Positions 44,401 through 54,827 of a stretch of 64,000 bases of DNA are shown here, in pieces. Below the pieces are notes generated by a model that saw only the letters and a program-made list of their open reading frames with translations, ran no database searches and was not told the origin of the DNA. Every line of letters starts with the position of its first letter. Within the stretch, counting starts at the first letter, position 1. Both the position numbers and the translations under genes were made by a program. This stretch comes from Paralithodes platypus. Taxonomy: Eukaryota; Arthropoda; Malacostraca; Decapoda; Lithodidae. The stretch spans positions 16,620,280-16,684,279 of the forward strand of contig CM064571.1 of assembly GCA_032716605.1 (NCBI GenBank), given 5' to 3'.

Positions 44401-44971
44401 GTGTGTGCTTATTTCCTCTATACCACCCCTGATTTGACATATTTATCACTATGTATCAATGGTGAAGGATGGTATTGACATTTGGTAAACATAATATCCG
44501 CGCGGAAATCCAAGATCGCCGGGAAATTTTTGGGAAAGAACGAAGTCCAGGGAATCCGGGCGAATCCACTCAGGTTAGCCGAACGGTCATCAATAACCTC
44601 CGTCCATCGTCTTGACTCCTTACCACACGCCACTAGCTCCACCCAATCCTCCACATTTCCCAAGCTAGCAAGATCATTCAAAGCTAAATCTAGAGAATAC
44701 CAACATGTACACCAGCTAAATATCGCTTGGGTTTACCTGGAGGGTTCAAAATAGGCGAAAACGGGGATAAAACGTGGATTTCAGGGGGGGACCATTAAAC
44801 GGCAACACCCCGACACCCAGTGGTATTTCATATATTTACTTATGGCCAAGGGAGATGGGTAGGGTGGATAGGGCCGGCGAGAGGGTAGGGCAGGAAATAG
44901 GTAAGGTATGAGGCAGTGTATAGGGCATAGGGATCGAGAGGAGAGACTGGGGAAGATAGGTATAGGCACGA
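44401..44971. other. Complex, non-repetitive DNA with unsupported overlapping frames
   Basis: 44482-44754 (+) and 44418-44681 (-) are both open for about 90 codons; neither product is recognised. CCAAGATCGCCGGGAAATTT lies at about 44510. No repeat family seen. Confidence 0.4.
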
Positions 44972-45016
44972 AATTGACCACATGCGAATTTCAGGCTATA
45001 AGGAAGTTGGAGCCGT

Positions 45017-45728
45017 CTATCTATCTATCTATTGCCTGACGCCGTGATCTCCGAAGGGGTGGCCACGAACGAACCGCCCCCATGCACCTCTGTCCCCAGT
45101 CAGTCGACGCCCCTCCCCCCAACCAGCACCGCCTTCGTTCATATACTTCCTCACTCCATCCTTCCACCTCTCTTTCGGTCTACCTCTCCCTCTCTGTCCC
45201 TCCATCTCGCTCTCGTACACCCTCTTAGTCATTCTCTCGCTTTCCATACATTCCATATGGCCGAACCATCTCAAGTTGTTCCTTTTCACACTTTCCAGCA
45301 CATCTACCTCCACACCACACCTCCTTCTTACTTCCTCATTAGTCTGTTTATCCCTCCATGTAACTCCGCACGCACTTCTTAAGTAATTCATTTCCACTGC
45401 TCTCACTCTTGGTCTGAGTCTCTCAACCAACGTCCATGCTTCGCTTCCGTAAGTCAGTGTCGGGATTACCACACTGGCATGCAAGGACTTCTTCACTTCC
45501 ATACTGACCACCCTATTTCTTGTTACTGCTTTCAGCGTTCCTACAACCCTCTTCCCCTGTTGTACCCTCTCCCGCACTTCTTCATCCATAGTCCCATCTT
45601 TACTCAACACACTGCCCAGATACTTAAAAGAGTTGACGATCTCCATAGCCTGACCGTTCAATTTCACCTCACACTCTGTGACTTCACCCCTTTCGAAGAT
45701 CATAACCTTGCTCTTCCCCGCATTTACC
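45017..45728 (-). mobile_element. RTE-like LINE, 5'-truncated insertion
   Basis: Flanked by the 10-bp target duplicate TTGGAGCCGT (45007-45016 and 45729-45738). The left edge on the plus strand is (CTAT)n, the 3' tail of a minus-strand insertion; 5' truncation lies within the RT domain. Confidence 0.88.
45029..45727 (-). pseudogene. RTE-like reverse transcriptase, C-terminal part
   Basis: Begins in NAGKSKVMIFERG (just after the catalytic FADD motif in the longer copy) and runs open to the stop at the tail. It includes SFKYLGSVLSKDGTMDEEV, VVIPTLTYGSEAWTL, NNLRWFGHMECM and RGRGRPKERWKDGVRKYMN. It lacks endonuclease and RT motifs A-C, so it is inactive. It is intact over 230 codons and nearly identical to the 49951 copy, suggesting a recent insertion. 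Confidence 0.88.
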
Positions 45729-45888
45729 TTGGAGCCGTGAACATCGATATTAAACAGAAATGCAATAATATGTACGTTTCTGATGGATGAATGGTATGTT
45801 GAATTGGGTTTTATGTATCCAACTTCCTTATAGAACGAAAACGCATGGGCTCGGAAATAGGCATGGAGTTGATTGACGCATACATGGT

Positions 45889-45892
<4 letters not shown>

Positions 45893-45920
<28 letters not shown>
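45893..45920. repeat. Poly(T) run
   Basis: 28 or so T. Confidence 0.95.
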
Positions 45921-45923
<3 letters not shown>

Positions 45924-45990
45924 GTTATGTATAAGCTAGAACTATTCCTATTATGAAATCTGAAATACTATGTCATTCCTAATATTATAG

Positions 45991-46202
45991 TTAACCCTTT
46001 CCGTACCATCGACATCCTTTCTAATATATTTTGACTGCAACACATCGATTTAATTCAGTTTAAGAAGGATCTCTAGCAATAATAGAGCTTCAAACTAATT
46101 CAACCAACCCTATTAACTACCACAGATCCTTCCTAAGCTGCAAACAATTCTCTAAATACAACTATACCTATAGTAAATCCAAAGCTTTGCCTATAATCTT
46201 AA
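45991..46202. mobile_element. Fam-P element, right end cut by Fam-B
   Basis: TTAACCCTTTCCGTACCATC, AATTCAGTTTAAGAAGGATC and CCACAGATCCTTCCTAAGCTG. The copy stops at the TTAA where Fam-B begins, and the closing TIR is not found beyond it. Confidence 0.7.
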
Positions 46203-46562
46203 GGGGGGTCACCTGCTATTTTTCTCTCTCTCTCTGGCTTGTATCCATTCTGCCCCATTCAGCCTACTGTTTTAAGACTTATATTCCCATCCAGGTGTCA
46301 ATTTTTTCCTGGCGAGCGGTAGCAAGCCAGCGTATTATGTTTAAATGTTTTTGACAGCAATCTAAATTTGTACATTTTTCGATAGAAAAATTTCTCCGGC
46401 GAGGCCGGATTTCTTCATAAAATTCTGGCTCGCTCTCGCTCGCCAGGAAAAAATCGACACCTGGATGGGGATAAAAGTCTAAAACAGTAGGCTGAATGGG
46501 GCAGAATGGACACAACCCTGAGAAAGAAAGAAAAAGAGAGAAAAAAACAGGTGACCCGCTAA
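46199..46562. mobile_element. Fam-B foldback element
   Basis: TTAAGGGGGGTCACCTGC ... ACAGGTGACCCGCTAA, with an extended outer inverted repeat. Arms carry GGCGAGCGGTAGCAAGCC and GGCTCGCTCTCGCTCGCC around TTTTTCGATAGAAAAA and a CCGGCGAGGCCGG hairpin. Confidence 0.85.
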
Positions 46563-46739
46563 CCGAGAACTGACCAATATAAATTGTAAACTACCATACC
46601 TTGCCTCAAATGTCAGCTAACCTAGAAATATGGAATGGGGAAAGCGTAACCAATCGATGTGAAGGATTTCTCTAAATATTTGCCAAAGTGTTTAATAAAG
46701 TTTCATTCTGTGTAAAAGTCGACTATTCGTTTGTGCCGT

Positions 46740-47000
46740 CAGTTTATACACATTTATTCCTTTGAGGATTATGAAGCATTTTTGCACTTTATTTTGGCGT
46801 TTTTTTTTTTTGTTTTTTTTTTTTTTTTTACTGCTTAGAAAGGATCTGTAGGATATAGACGGGTAAAGAGTATCTCGATTAACCCTCTGACTTCCATATA
46901 CCCTTCCTAATCTGACTAAAATCGTCTAACAATAGCCAGAAACAGAACAAAATACGTCATGGTATCTTCTAAGAAATTCTAAGCCTTTCTAAGGGTTGAG
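46740..47000. mobile_element. Diverged Fam-P relic with poly(T) interior
   Basis: TTAGAAAGGATCTGTAGGAT, GGGTAAAGAGTATCTCGATT, CCATATACCCTTCCTAATCTG and AAATCGTCTAACAATAGCCAG match the 864-1086 subtype. Both ends are uncertain. Confidence 0.5.
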
Positions 47001-47082
47001 AAAATGAAATGCTTTACCTTGTACTAATGAAAAGGATTTCAATAAATTAATTACCATTACCTCTAGTGCAATTATAACGATC

Positions 47083-47083
<1 letters not shown>

Positions 47084-47119
<36 letters not shown>

Positions 47120-47424
47120 CGAGCGAGCTTATGAATCAGATATAACTTCAAAACATTCCAGAAGTTTATAATCATCTGGAATTTCTGACCCTGACCAAAA
47201 TATTCAGGAAATAACCTTTTTTTAACTTGATTGGTCACGGATCGCTGTTAAGAGAACCGACACACACACTCACTCTCACTCTCTCTCTCTCTCTCTCTTC
47301 GTTTGTGCTGTCTTTCAATTTCCTTCATTCACCATAAAATCAATGCAAATATATCATAACACAAGAGACACGCTTACATACACGTATTAATTCATTCAGC
47401 CATCTATTCTCACTCACTCTCTCT

Positions 47425-47522
<98 letters not shown>

Positions 47523-47535
47523 ATCTCTCTCTCCC
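47084..47535. repeat. (GA)n, (CT)n microsatellites
   Basis: GA at 47084-47113, CT at 47275-47298 and a 110-bp CT block at 47408-47535, separated by unrecognised DNA. Confidence 0.95.
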
Positions 47536-48400
47536 TGATACACACCTCATCCATTACACCATTCACATCATAGACATTCTCGCACAACAAAGCTCGGTAG
47601 CTCGTTTACGAAAGTGGACTAAGCTGTGAACTGGACATAACAACAACAACAACAACAACAACAACAATTCCAATTATGTAGTTCTAGATCCTTTGGAAAT
47701 GGGACATCATCTCGCCATGACGCCATTTTGGGGAGGTGGTGGTAGAGTACGTGGTCATACCAATGGATTAATCCAAAATGAAATATCCGGTTCGAATTCC
47801 GATATACTGTATCTTGATGAGATAATGCTGAATTATAAGTTGATCTGTAGTATGTGTAGTAATGTTTAAAGTAATGTATGCCAAAGGATCCCCCCTCCCC
47901 CTCCCCCCCACACACACATAGCCAAGGGAAAAAATATATATATATAAATATATAAATTATAAATAAATATATATTAGCTATTCTGTTTACAATACACCTA
48001 TAGCATACGATAATCCCCCTAAGTCTTCATTGAACAATACAAGCTCATGGCGTTTGTATGAATGGGTGCGGTGCCTAGTACCATAAAGCCTAGCACTGAT
48101 TTAGCCCCTCAAGTTCGTCTACAGTCAAAGGCTGTTGAAAAGTCTATAATTCAGTGGTTTGAAACAAGAACAATTATATTGATTATGCATAATACATGCA
48201 TCCAGTTAATTGAATTGGGAGAATACATTCATCAGATGTACTTGTTCAATAATTTGATGTAATAGTTGCTTTACGAAGTGAACTCATTTGCTCTAAAATT
48301 ATTCTATGTTTGCGTATTACCTGTGAAGTTAACTGTCGAGCTTTGATAATTTAAATATAATTACTTTATAATATAAAAAGTTTACATTGCTTAAGTATAA
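47536..48400. other. No gene recognised; (AAC)n tract at 47640-47667
   Basis: ACAACAACAACAACAACAAC may be a retroposon tail, but the flank does not match the 7538 family. TA-rich at 47935-47965. The frame at 48062-48262 has no recognisable product. Confidence 0.5.
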
Positions 48401-48402
48401 TG

Positions 48403-48450
<48 letters not shown>

Positions 48451-48455
48451 GTGAT
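48403..48455. repeat. (GT)n microsatellite
   Basis: About 50 bp of GT. Confidence 0.97.
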
Positions 48456-48649
48456 ATACCAGTGATATGATTGGTATGTGTGTATAATACTTACTTTAAT
48501 ATGTTAGAATCTGTCTTCTTGTGCTGAGATAGATAGATTAGTGGACAAAGAGAGAGAGAGAGGGAGGAGAACAAATGCCCTCTCTAAACACCTCTATTGT
48601 TAAGTGTTTACATCTATCATAAGGGGATGATAGATAGAGATGTTGGTAG

Positions 48650-48950
48650 CTTGGGTAACAGGTGCCAGGATTGTTGTTGTTGTGGTGGTGGTGACAGGTG
48701 CTTGGTGGTGGTGGTGGTGACAGGTGCTTGGTGGTGGTGGTGGTGGTGACAGGTGCTTGGTGGTGAAGGTGACAGGTGCGTGGTGGTGGTGGTGGTGGTG
48801 ACAGGTGCTTGGATGGTGGTGGTGGTGGTCACAGGTGCTTGGTGGTGGTGGTGACAGGTGTTTGGATGGTGGTGGTGGTGGTGACAGGTGCTTGGATGGT
48901 GGTGGTGGTGGTGGTGACAGGTGTTTGGATGGTGGTGGTGGTGGTGGACC
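48650..48950. repeat. GGT-rich satellite with CAGGTGCTTGG markers
   Basis: GGTGGTGGTGGTGACAGGTG repeats with 30-50 bp spacing; the marker GACAGGTGYTTGG separates (GGT)n blocks of varying length. Confidence 0.93.
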
Positions 48951-49423
48951 TAGTCTGCAGACCTAGTCTGCAGAGCCACAAGGCTCCTAAGCAGACATGA
49001 ATGTATCAAGAATAATTTTATGCAAAAACACATACATTACATAAATATATATAGGTACTTACTGTATATGAATAGAACATAAATTTGCATTTAATTAAAT
49101 TCGTAGAATAATATCTACATAAATATTATAAATCGTGGGATATTCTAACGGTTTTTTTTATCGTAAAAAACTTTTTCAATTATAAGTTACATAAAATAAA
49201 AGTTGGATGAACTAAATGTTAATAAAAATGAGAATGATTTTTTTTTACTCTTTAGATAGCACATTAACTCCATCAGATATATACTATTTTACTTATATTG
49301 TACATACTGATAGTTATACCTTCTTATAGCCTATCTTTACTACTACTCATATACAGTATATACTGTATATGCCTTTAGCTTCTTTGAAAGTATATTCAAA
49401 TCTATTTAGCTATATAAGTGGTT

Positions 49424-49454
<31 letters not shown>

Positions 49455-49503
49455 ATCCCTCTCATAATTTGGTGTGAAGAAGGGAGGAATGTCCGAGGTT
49501 TAT

Positions 49504-49585
<82 letters not shown>

Positions 49586-49664
49586 GTGTAATGCCTCAGA
49601 TTAATGGAGGTTTAATCTACAATGCTGTGTGTAACTATGAATTACAACACAACACACGTAATCT
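48951..49664. other. AT-rich DNA with GA and CT microsatellites
   Basis: GA at 49424-49451 and CT at 49505-49583; no gene or family match. Confidence 0.8.
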
Positions 49665-49922
49665 TTAAGCTTTACCTGGCATAGTGACACCACGTATGGA
49701 GTATGCTTTTCAATTTCGGTATCCAAATTAAAGAATCGACTTATATTCTCTGGAGGCAGTACAACGAAAAATTAAGAAAAGTATCCATAACAATAAAGAT
49801 CATTCATATACAAAAAAATAAAAAATAAAAGAAATCGGGCTCTCATTCGTCATAGTCGTAGAGTTATAGGGGATATGATCGAGGTGTTATAATGGGTAAG
49901 TGCAATAATAATTAAAGGGGAC
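49665..49922 (+). pseudogene. CR1-like LINE relic, C-terminal RT region, split by an RTE-like insertion
   Basis: Translation fragments TPRMEYAFQFRYPN, SLEAVQRKIKKS and GDMIEVL resemble RPLLEYCVQSWCPYYQ, KLERVQRRVTKM and GDLIQVFK of the element at 51491. Stops and shifts interrupt it. It continues beyond the insertion as GDIKEILQLIDIKGVQ at about 51227-51280, so it predates the RTE-like copy. Confidence 0.6.
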
Positions 49923-49934
49923 ATCAAAGAAATA

Positions 49935-51226
49935 GGTATACAGTAGGGTAGTGATTGAGAGAGTGAGAGTGAGAACGGAGAAATGGATAGGCGACGAGCA
50001 GGGAGGTTTTAGGAAGGGAAGAGGATGTGTAGATCAGATTTTTACCCTGAATTGTGTTGTGGAGAAGTATCTGGAGAAGAAGCAAAGGGTGTATGTTGCC
50101 TTTATGGACTTGGAGAAGGCCTATGACAGAGTGGATAGAGAAGGTTTGTGGAAAGTACTTAGAATATACGGAGTAGAGGGCAAGTTGCTGAAAGCAGTGA
50201 AGAGCATGTATAAGGCTGCAAAGGCGGCAGTACGTGTGGAGAGTGAGCGGAGCGAGTTCTTTGACCTGAATGTTGGTTTGAAACAGGGGTGTGTGATGTC
50301 CCCGTGGTTGTTTACTGTATATATGGATGGAGTCATGAAAGAAATACTATCAAGAGCAGTGGATGATGGTGTATCGCTGAAAAGGGAGGGAATTGAGTGG
50401 AAGCTACCTATACTGCTGTTTGCGGATGATACAGTTCTGATGAGTGATAATGAATGGGAGTTGCAGGGTCTGGTAAATGAGTTTGGAACAGTGTGCAAAA
50501 AACGGAATATGAAGGTAAATGCGGGGAAGAGCAAGGTTATGGTCTTCGAAAGGGGCGAAGTCACAGAGTGTGAGGTGAAGCTGAACGGTCAGGCTATGGA
50601 GATCGTCAACTCTTTTAAGTATCTGGGCAGTGTGTTGAGTAAAGATGGGACTATGGATGAAGAGGTGCGGGAGAGGGTACAACAGGGGAAGAGGGTTGTA
50701 GGAACGCTAAAAGCAGTAACAAGAAATAGGGTGGTCAGTATGGAAGTGAAGAAGTCCTTGCATGACAGTGTGGTAATCCCGACACTGACTTATGGCAGCG
50801 AAGCATGGACGTTGGTTGAGAGACTCAGACCAAGAGTGAGAGCAGTGGAAATGAATTACTTAATGAGTGCGTGCGGAGTTACATGGAGGGATAGACAGAC
50901 TAATGAGGAAGTAAGAAGGAGGTGTGGTGTGGAGGTAGATGTGCTGGAAAGTGTGAAAAGGAACAACTTGAGATGGTTCGGCCATATGGAACGTATGGAA
51001 AGCGAGAGAATGACTAAGAGGGTGTACGAGAGCGAGGTGGAGGGCCATATTCGGTAGACCGAATATGAGGTGGAAGGATGGAGTGAGGAAGTACATGCAC
51101 GAAGGCGGTGCTGGTTGGGGGGAGGGGCGTCGACTGACTGGGGACAGAGGTGCATGGGGGCGGTTCGTTCGTGGCCACCCCTTTGGGGATCACGGCGTCA
51201 GGCAATAGATAGATAGATAGAGATAG
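49935..51226 (+). mobile_element. RTE-like LINE, 5'-truncated, with 12-bp target duplication
   Basis: Flanked by ATCAAAGAAATA at 49923-49934 and 51227-51238. It ends in (ATAG)n directly after the ORF stop, as in RTE-type elements, which have short 3' UTRs and simple-repeat tails. Confidence 0.9.
49951..51210 (+). pseudogene. RTE-like reverse transcriptase
   Basis: The open part (49951-51057, 368 residues) lacks the endonuclease. It has RT motifs in order: GFRKGRGCVDQIF (19-31), motif A VAFMDLEKAYDRV (49-61, Asp53), motif B GLKQGCVMSPWLF (109-121), and motif C LLFADDTVLM (155-164). YGSEAWTL and RWFGHMERM follow in the C-terminal region. The frame stops at 51055-51057, where RGRGRPKE of the other copies is replaced by a 10+10 bp inverted repeat. 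Downstream, KDGVRKYMHEGGAGWGEGRR is readable in another frame to the tail. Clade assignment rests on motif style and tail and should be regarded as RTE-like. The catalytic residues are intact but the ORF is not. Confidence 0.85.
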
Positions 51227-51239
51227 ATCAAAGAAATAC

Positions 51240-51485
51240 TGCAGCTGATTGATATCAAAGGAGTACAAAGTACAAAGGAGTACAAAGGAAATCAAGCAAC
51301 AACATATCTAGTGACCCTTCTAGGTTGCTTGTCCTCCAAAACACTGAGGATCAAGTGTCCAAACAGTGGTTTAGAGTGGGTAAGGAAACATTGGAAAGGG
51401 AATTACTGCCCTGGAACTAATGTCCGTAGCAGGATTAGGAAGTTAGTAGGGGACAGATGGGTTAGTAACTGAGGGGGGGATAAAA
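51240..51485. other. Remainder of LINE relic and unassigned DNA
   Basis: GGAGTACAAAGTACAAAGGAG is a short tandem repeat near 51260-51285. Some of this may be the 3' part of the older LINE or the 3' UTR of the next element. Confidence 0.4.
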
Positions 51486-53275
51486 TAAAGTTATTCATTT
51501 ACAAACGCAGTCAGTCGCGGGTTTGATGCGAGATATTTGTCTAAGCGGAGTTTAAATGAATCAACGGTGATGCAGTCTATAACGTTTCGGGGAAGCCCAT
51601 TCCACAAGTTGACAACTCGATTGAAGAAGAAATTCTTAGATTCGTGTGAGTTAAAAGATTTACCAATAATTTTGCAACCGTTTCCCCGCGTGTAATTAGA
51701 TTGGTCGATAGTGAAGTACTTACTACAGTTCATATTGTCGATGCCTTTGATGATTTTGAACACTTGAATTAAGTCACCTCTTAATCTGCGCTGGGTTAAA
51801 GGAAATAGATTTAATTCTCTAAGACGCTCTTCGTATGGTTTGTTCTTTAGGCTAGGTATCATTTTGGTAACTCTACGTTGAACTCGTTCTAGCTTGTTTA
51901 TATCTTTTTGGTAATAAGGGCACCAGGATTGAACGCAGTATTCTAGAAGAGGGCGGACTAAGGAATTGTAAAGGGTTAGGATAACGTCTTTGGATTTATG
52001 CTCAAATGACCTGCCTATAAAGCCAATTATTTTGTTTGCCTTCTTAACAACTTCTGAACATTGTTGACTAGGTTTTAGGTGGTTACTCGATATTGTTACT
52101 CCCAGATCGGTTTCTCTGTTTACATTCTTAAGCTGAGTGCCATTCATCGAATAGTTTGCTTTCTCATTTAGGTATCCGATATGTAGTACTTTACATTTAT
52201 CCGCATTGAAACTCATTTGCCAAATTTGGGCCCAACATGACAATTTATCTAGATTGTGTTGCATATCGTCAACTTGTTCTTTTGAGAGTACGCTATTTGC
52301 AATTTTTGTATCGTCAGCAAATGTTGAGATTGTGCAGGTGAGACCCTCATCTATGTCGTTGATGTATATTAGAAAGAGAATTGGTCCTAGTACCGATCCC
52401 TGGGGTACCCCGCTACTTACATTGGTCCATTTAGATGCCTTACCGTTTATGACTACTCTTTGCTTTCTGTCGCTGAGCCAATTTTCTATCCATTTCAACA
52501 CACCGTCTTGTATTCCATGCGCTTTTAGTTTTAGCAGTACACGTTTGTGGCGAACTTTGTCAAAGGCCTTTTGAAAATCAAGGTATATAATATCTACAGC
52601 TTTACTCTCGTCGTAGAGGTTGAGGATATCGTGGAAGAAGTCTAAGAGGTTTGTTAAACAGGAACGTTTTTTTACGAAAGCCGTGTTGAGTATCTTTAAG
52701 TATGTTATTTTCCTCTAAGTGATTTACGAGTCTGTCTCGTATGACCGTTTCTAGCATTTTACATACAACTGAGGTTAAGCTAATTGGACGATAGTTACTG
52801 GGTAGGGATTTGCTGCCTTTTTTGAATATCGGTGTTTACGTTGGCTAGCTTCCACTGATCAGGCATAGTTCCAGACTGCAAGGATTTATTGAATAGTAAT
52901 GTCAGTGGTTTGGAGAGCTCATCCTTAGCTTCCTTTAGAACTCTAGGCGAGATTGTATCAGGTCCAGGCGTTTTATTTACCTTGAGTTTATCTAAACAAT
53001 TCAATACTTCTCTCTCTGTAATGGTGATATTGCTTAAAACATCTGAATTATCAATCTGAATCGGCGATGGTGTAGGGATATCACTGAGGTCTTCTGTTGT
53101 AAAAACTGAGGCAAAAAAGGTATTCAGGGCATTACTCATTTGTACTTCGTCTTTGCTGTATTCTCCATTTTCATCGAACAAACAATTATTCAAATTTGAT
53201 TTGTATTGGATATATTTAATTTTAGTAATATATATATAGACGTATTGGTTTGGAAACAGAGTTTTAGATGTGTGG
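51486..53275 (-). pseudogene. CR1/Jockey-type reverse transcriptase with two frameshifts
   Basis: Read on the minus strand: 53230-52836 gives the RT N-terminus (LDKLKVNKTPGPDTISPRVL, MPDQWKLANV). A shift at the TTT of 52834-52836 leads into PIFKKGSKS and NYRPISLTS-like sequence ending DTQHGFRK. A second shift at the 7-T run (52667-52673) leads to LDFQKAFDKVRHK. Then 52501-51491 is open for 336 codons with WIENWLSDRKQRVVING, motif B GVPQGSVLGP (31-40), motif C FADD (61-64), VQRRVTKM, RLRGDLIQVFK and NLWNGLPRNVI. No endonuclease is present; the 5' end is truncated near 53275, just ahead of a Fam-B element. Two single-base changes suggest a fairly young dead copy. Confidence 0.88.
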
Positions 53276-53305
53276 CATAAGTTGCTTAAGGGGCTTAAGG
53301 CAGGC

Positions 53306-53678
53306 TTAAGGGGGGTGATCTGCTTTTTGTTATTTCTGTCCTTTTCTCTCTTTCTCTGGCTTGTATCCATTCGCCCCATTCAGCCAACTATTTTAAGACG
53401 TTTATCCCCATCTAGGTGTCGATTTCTTCCTGGCGAGCGATAGCGAGCCAGCATTATATGAAGAAATCCGGGAGAAATTTTTCTATCGAAAAATGTACAA
53501 ATTTAGCCTGCTGTCAAACAAAAATAAAAAATATGTTGGCTCGCGACCGCTCACCAGTAAAAAATTGACACCTGGATAGGAATAAACGTCTTAAAACAGT
53601 AGGCTGAATGGGGCCAAATGGATACAAGCCAGAGCAAGATATAAAAGGACAGAACAAAAACAGATCACCCCCCCTTAA
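53306..53678. mobile_element. Fam-B foldback element, complete
   Basis: TTAAGGGGGGTGATCTGC ... ACAGATCACCCCCCCTTAA. Arms hold GGCGAGCGATAGCGAGCC and GGCTCGCGACCGCTCACC; the CGGCTTCGCCGG centre is reduced to CCGGGAG. TTAA at both ends; an extra CTTAAGG lies just left (53286, 53295). Confidence 0.87.
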
Positions 53679-53724
53679 GGACGATAGCGTTATCCAAGGA
53701 AAAGTTGAAAAGACGTATAAATGA

Positions 53725-53805
53725 GATGGGCTGGGTGTGAGAGGAATCTGCCCTGTATAGGCCAATAGGATTTCTTCAGACCTCATTTTTCTTATGTTTG
53801 TGTGT
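53725..53805 (+). repeat. Retroposon 3' end, TTCTTATG-tailed
   Basis: GGTGTGAGAGGAATCTGCCC, GGCCAATAGGATTTCTTCAG and TTTTTCTTATGTTTGTG. Same family as 1949, 33258 and 61540, in plus orientation. Confidence 0.6.
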
Positions 53806-53869
53806 CCGTATTGTTTGTAAAGCATGTAGATGTTTGTAATTATGATTAAATGTACTGCACGTATGTATA

Positions 53870-53914
<45 letters not shown>

Positions 53915-54394
53915 TGTGTGTGAATTAATAGTGATAGCACAATATACTTATCTGCCTTACACATTATTCCATTATTTCTCGTGAGCATATATACAATTAC
54001 ACCAACTCGAATTTGTGAACTTTTAAAGCCAAATTCTGAAGCATCTGAGCTATAATAAAGTGTTGCATTATAATATTTGCATTCCATAGTGAATCAAGTG
54101 CGTGCGTTGCCATTTATACTATAGATAGTACACACAGTCACACACACACACATACACTAACACATACACACACATACAGACACTAACAGACACTAACACA
54201 AGCACACACACACACGTAGACACTAACACACACACACACACACGCACAGAGAGCATGTAACCCTTTGACTCCCAGTGTTTATAAGAGAGAGAAGATTGGG
54301 ACAGACAGACAGGTGAACAAAACTGGCGGATATGTGGCGGTACCTTGGTCGACAGTCGGGTAACACGCTAACAGGGGGGAGGGAGAGAGGGAGG

Positions 54395-54434
<40 letters not shown>

Positions 54435-54500
54435 AGTGATTGATTGAGAGAGATTCAGTAGGTAGAGTGAGAGAGATTGAGTGAGTGAGTGAAAGTGAGT
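53806..54500. repeat. GT, CA and GA simple repeats in unrecognised DNA
   Basis: GT at 53875-53912, CA-rich at 54130-54245, GA/GGGA at 54375-54432, GAGT at 54440-54505. No gene. Confidence 0.85.
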
Positions 54501-54827
54501 GAGTAATAATAATAATAATAATAATAATAATATTTATGCAGTTAGCAATTTACAGAGTTGGTACCACATAGTATGTTATAAATATGACATGTACCAGCCT
54601 TGCATAATTCCAACTAAGGATAGCCCAATAAGGCCGTTAGGCGTATTTCCATTGGGGTCCTTGTGGGATTAGGTTAGCTGGGGAAAATGGGGAGGATAAA
54701 GAAATAGATACTTTAGAGAAAGTATTTCTAGGGGGTTATTTTAAGATACCTTACATCCTATAGTAAATATCAGTAATCCGTAATCAGTAATAATTTCAGT
54801 TTGGTTTGTCTATCTCTTATGTCGTAT

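Larger units (their letters stand above)
44972..45840 (+). mobile_element. Fam-K element interrupted by an RTE-like LINE
   Basis: The left part is AATTGACCACATGCGAATTT plus CTATAAGGAAGTTGGAGCCG. It resumes at 45729 with TTGGAGCCGTGAACATCGAT and ends near TCCAACTTCCTTATAGAACG. TTGGAGCCGT is present on both sides of the LINE. Confidence 0.8.

Noticed and set aside
44482..44754. 90-codon frame as a host gene
   Set aside because: No recognised domain, overlapping open frame on the other strand, and no splice or promoter evidence beyond the upstream motif.
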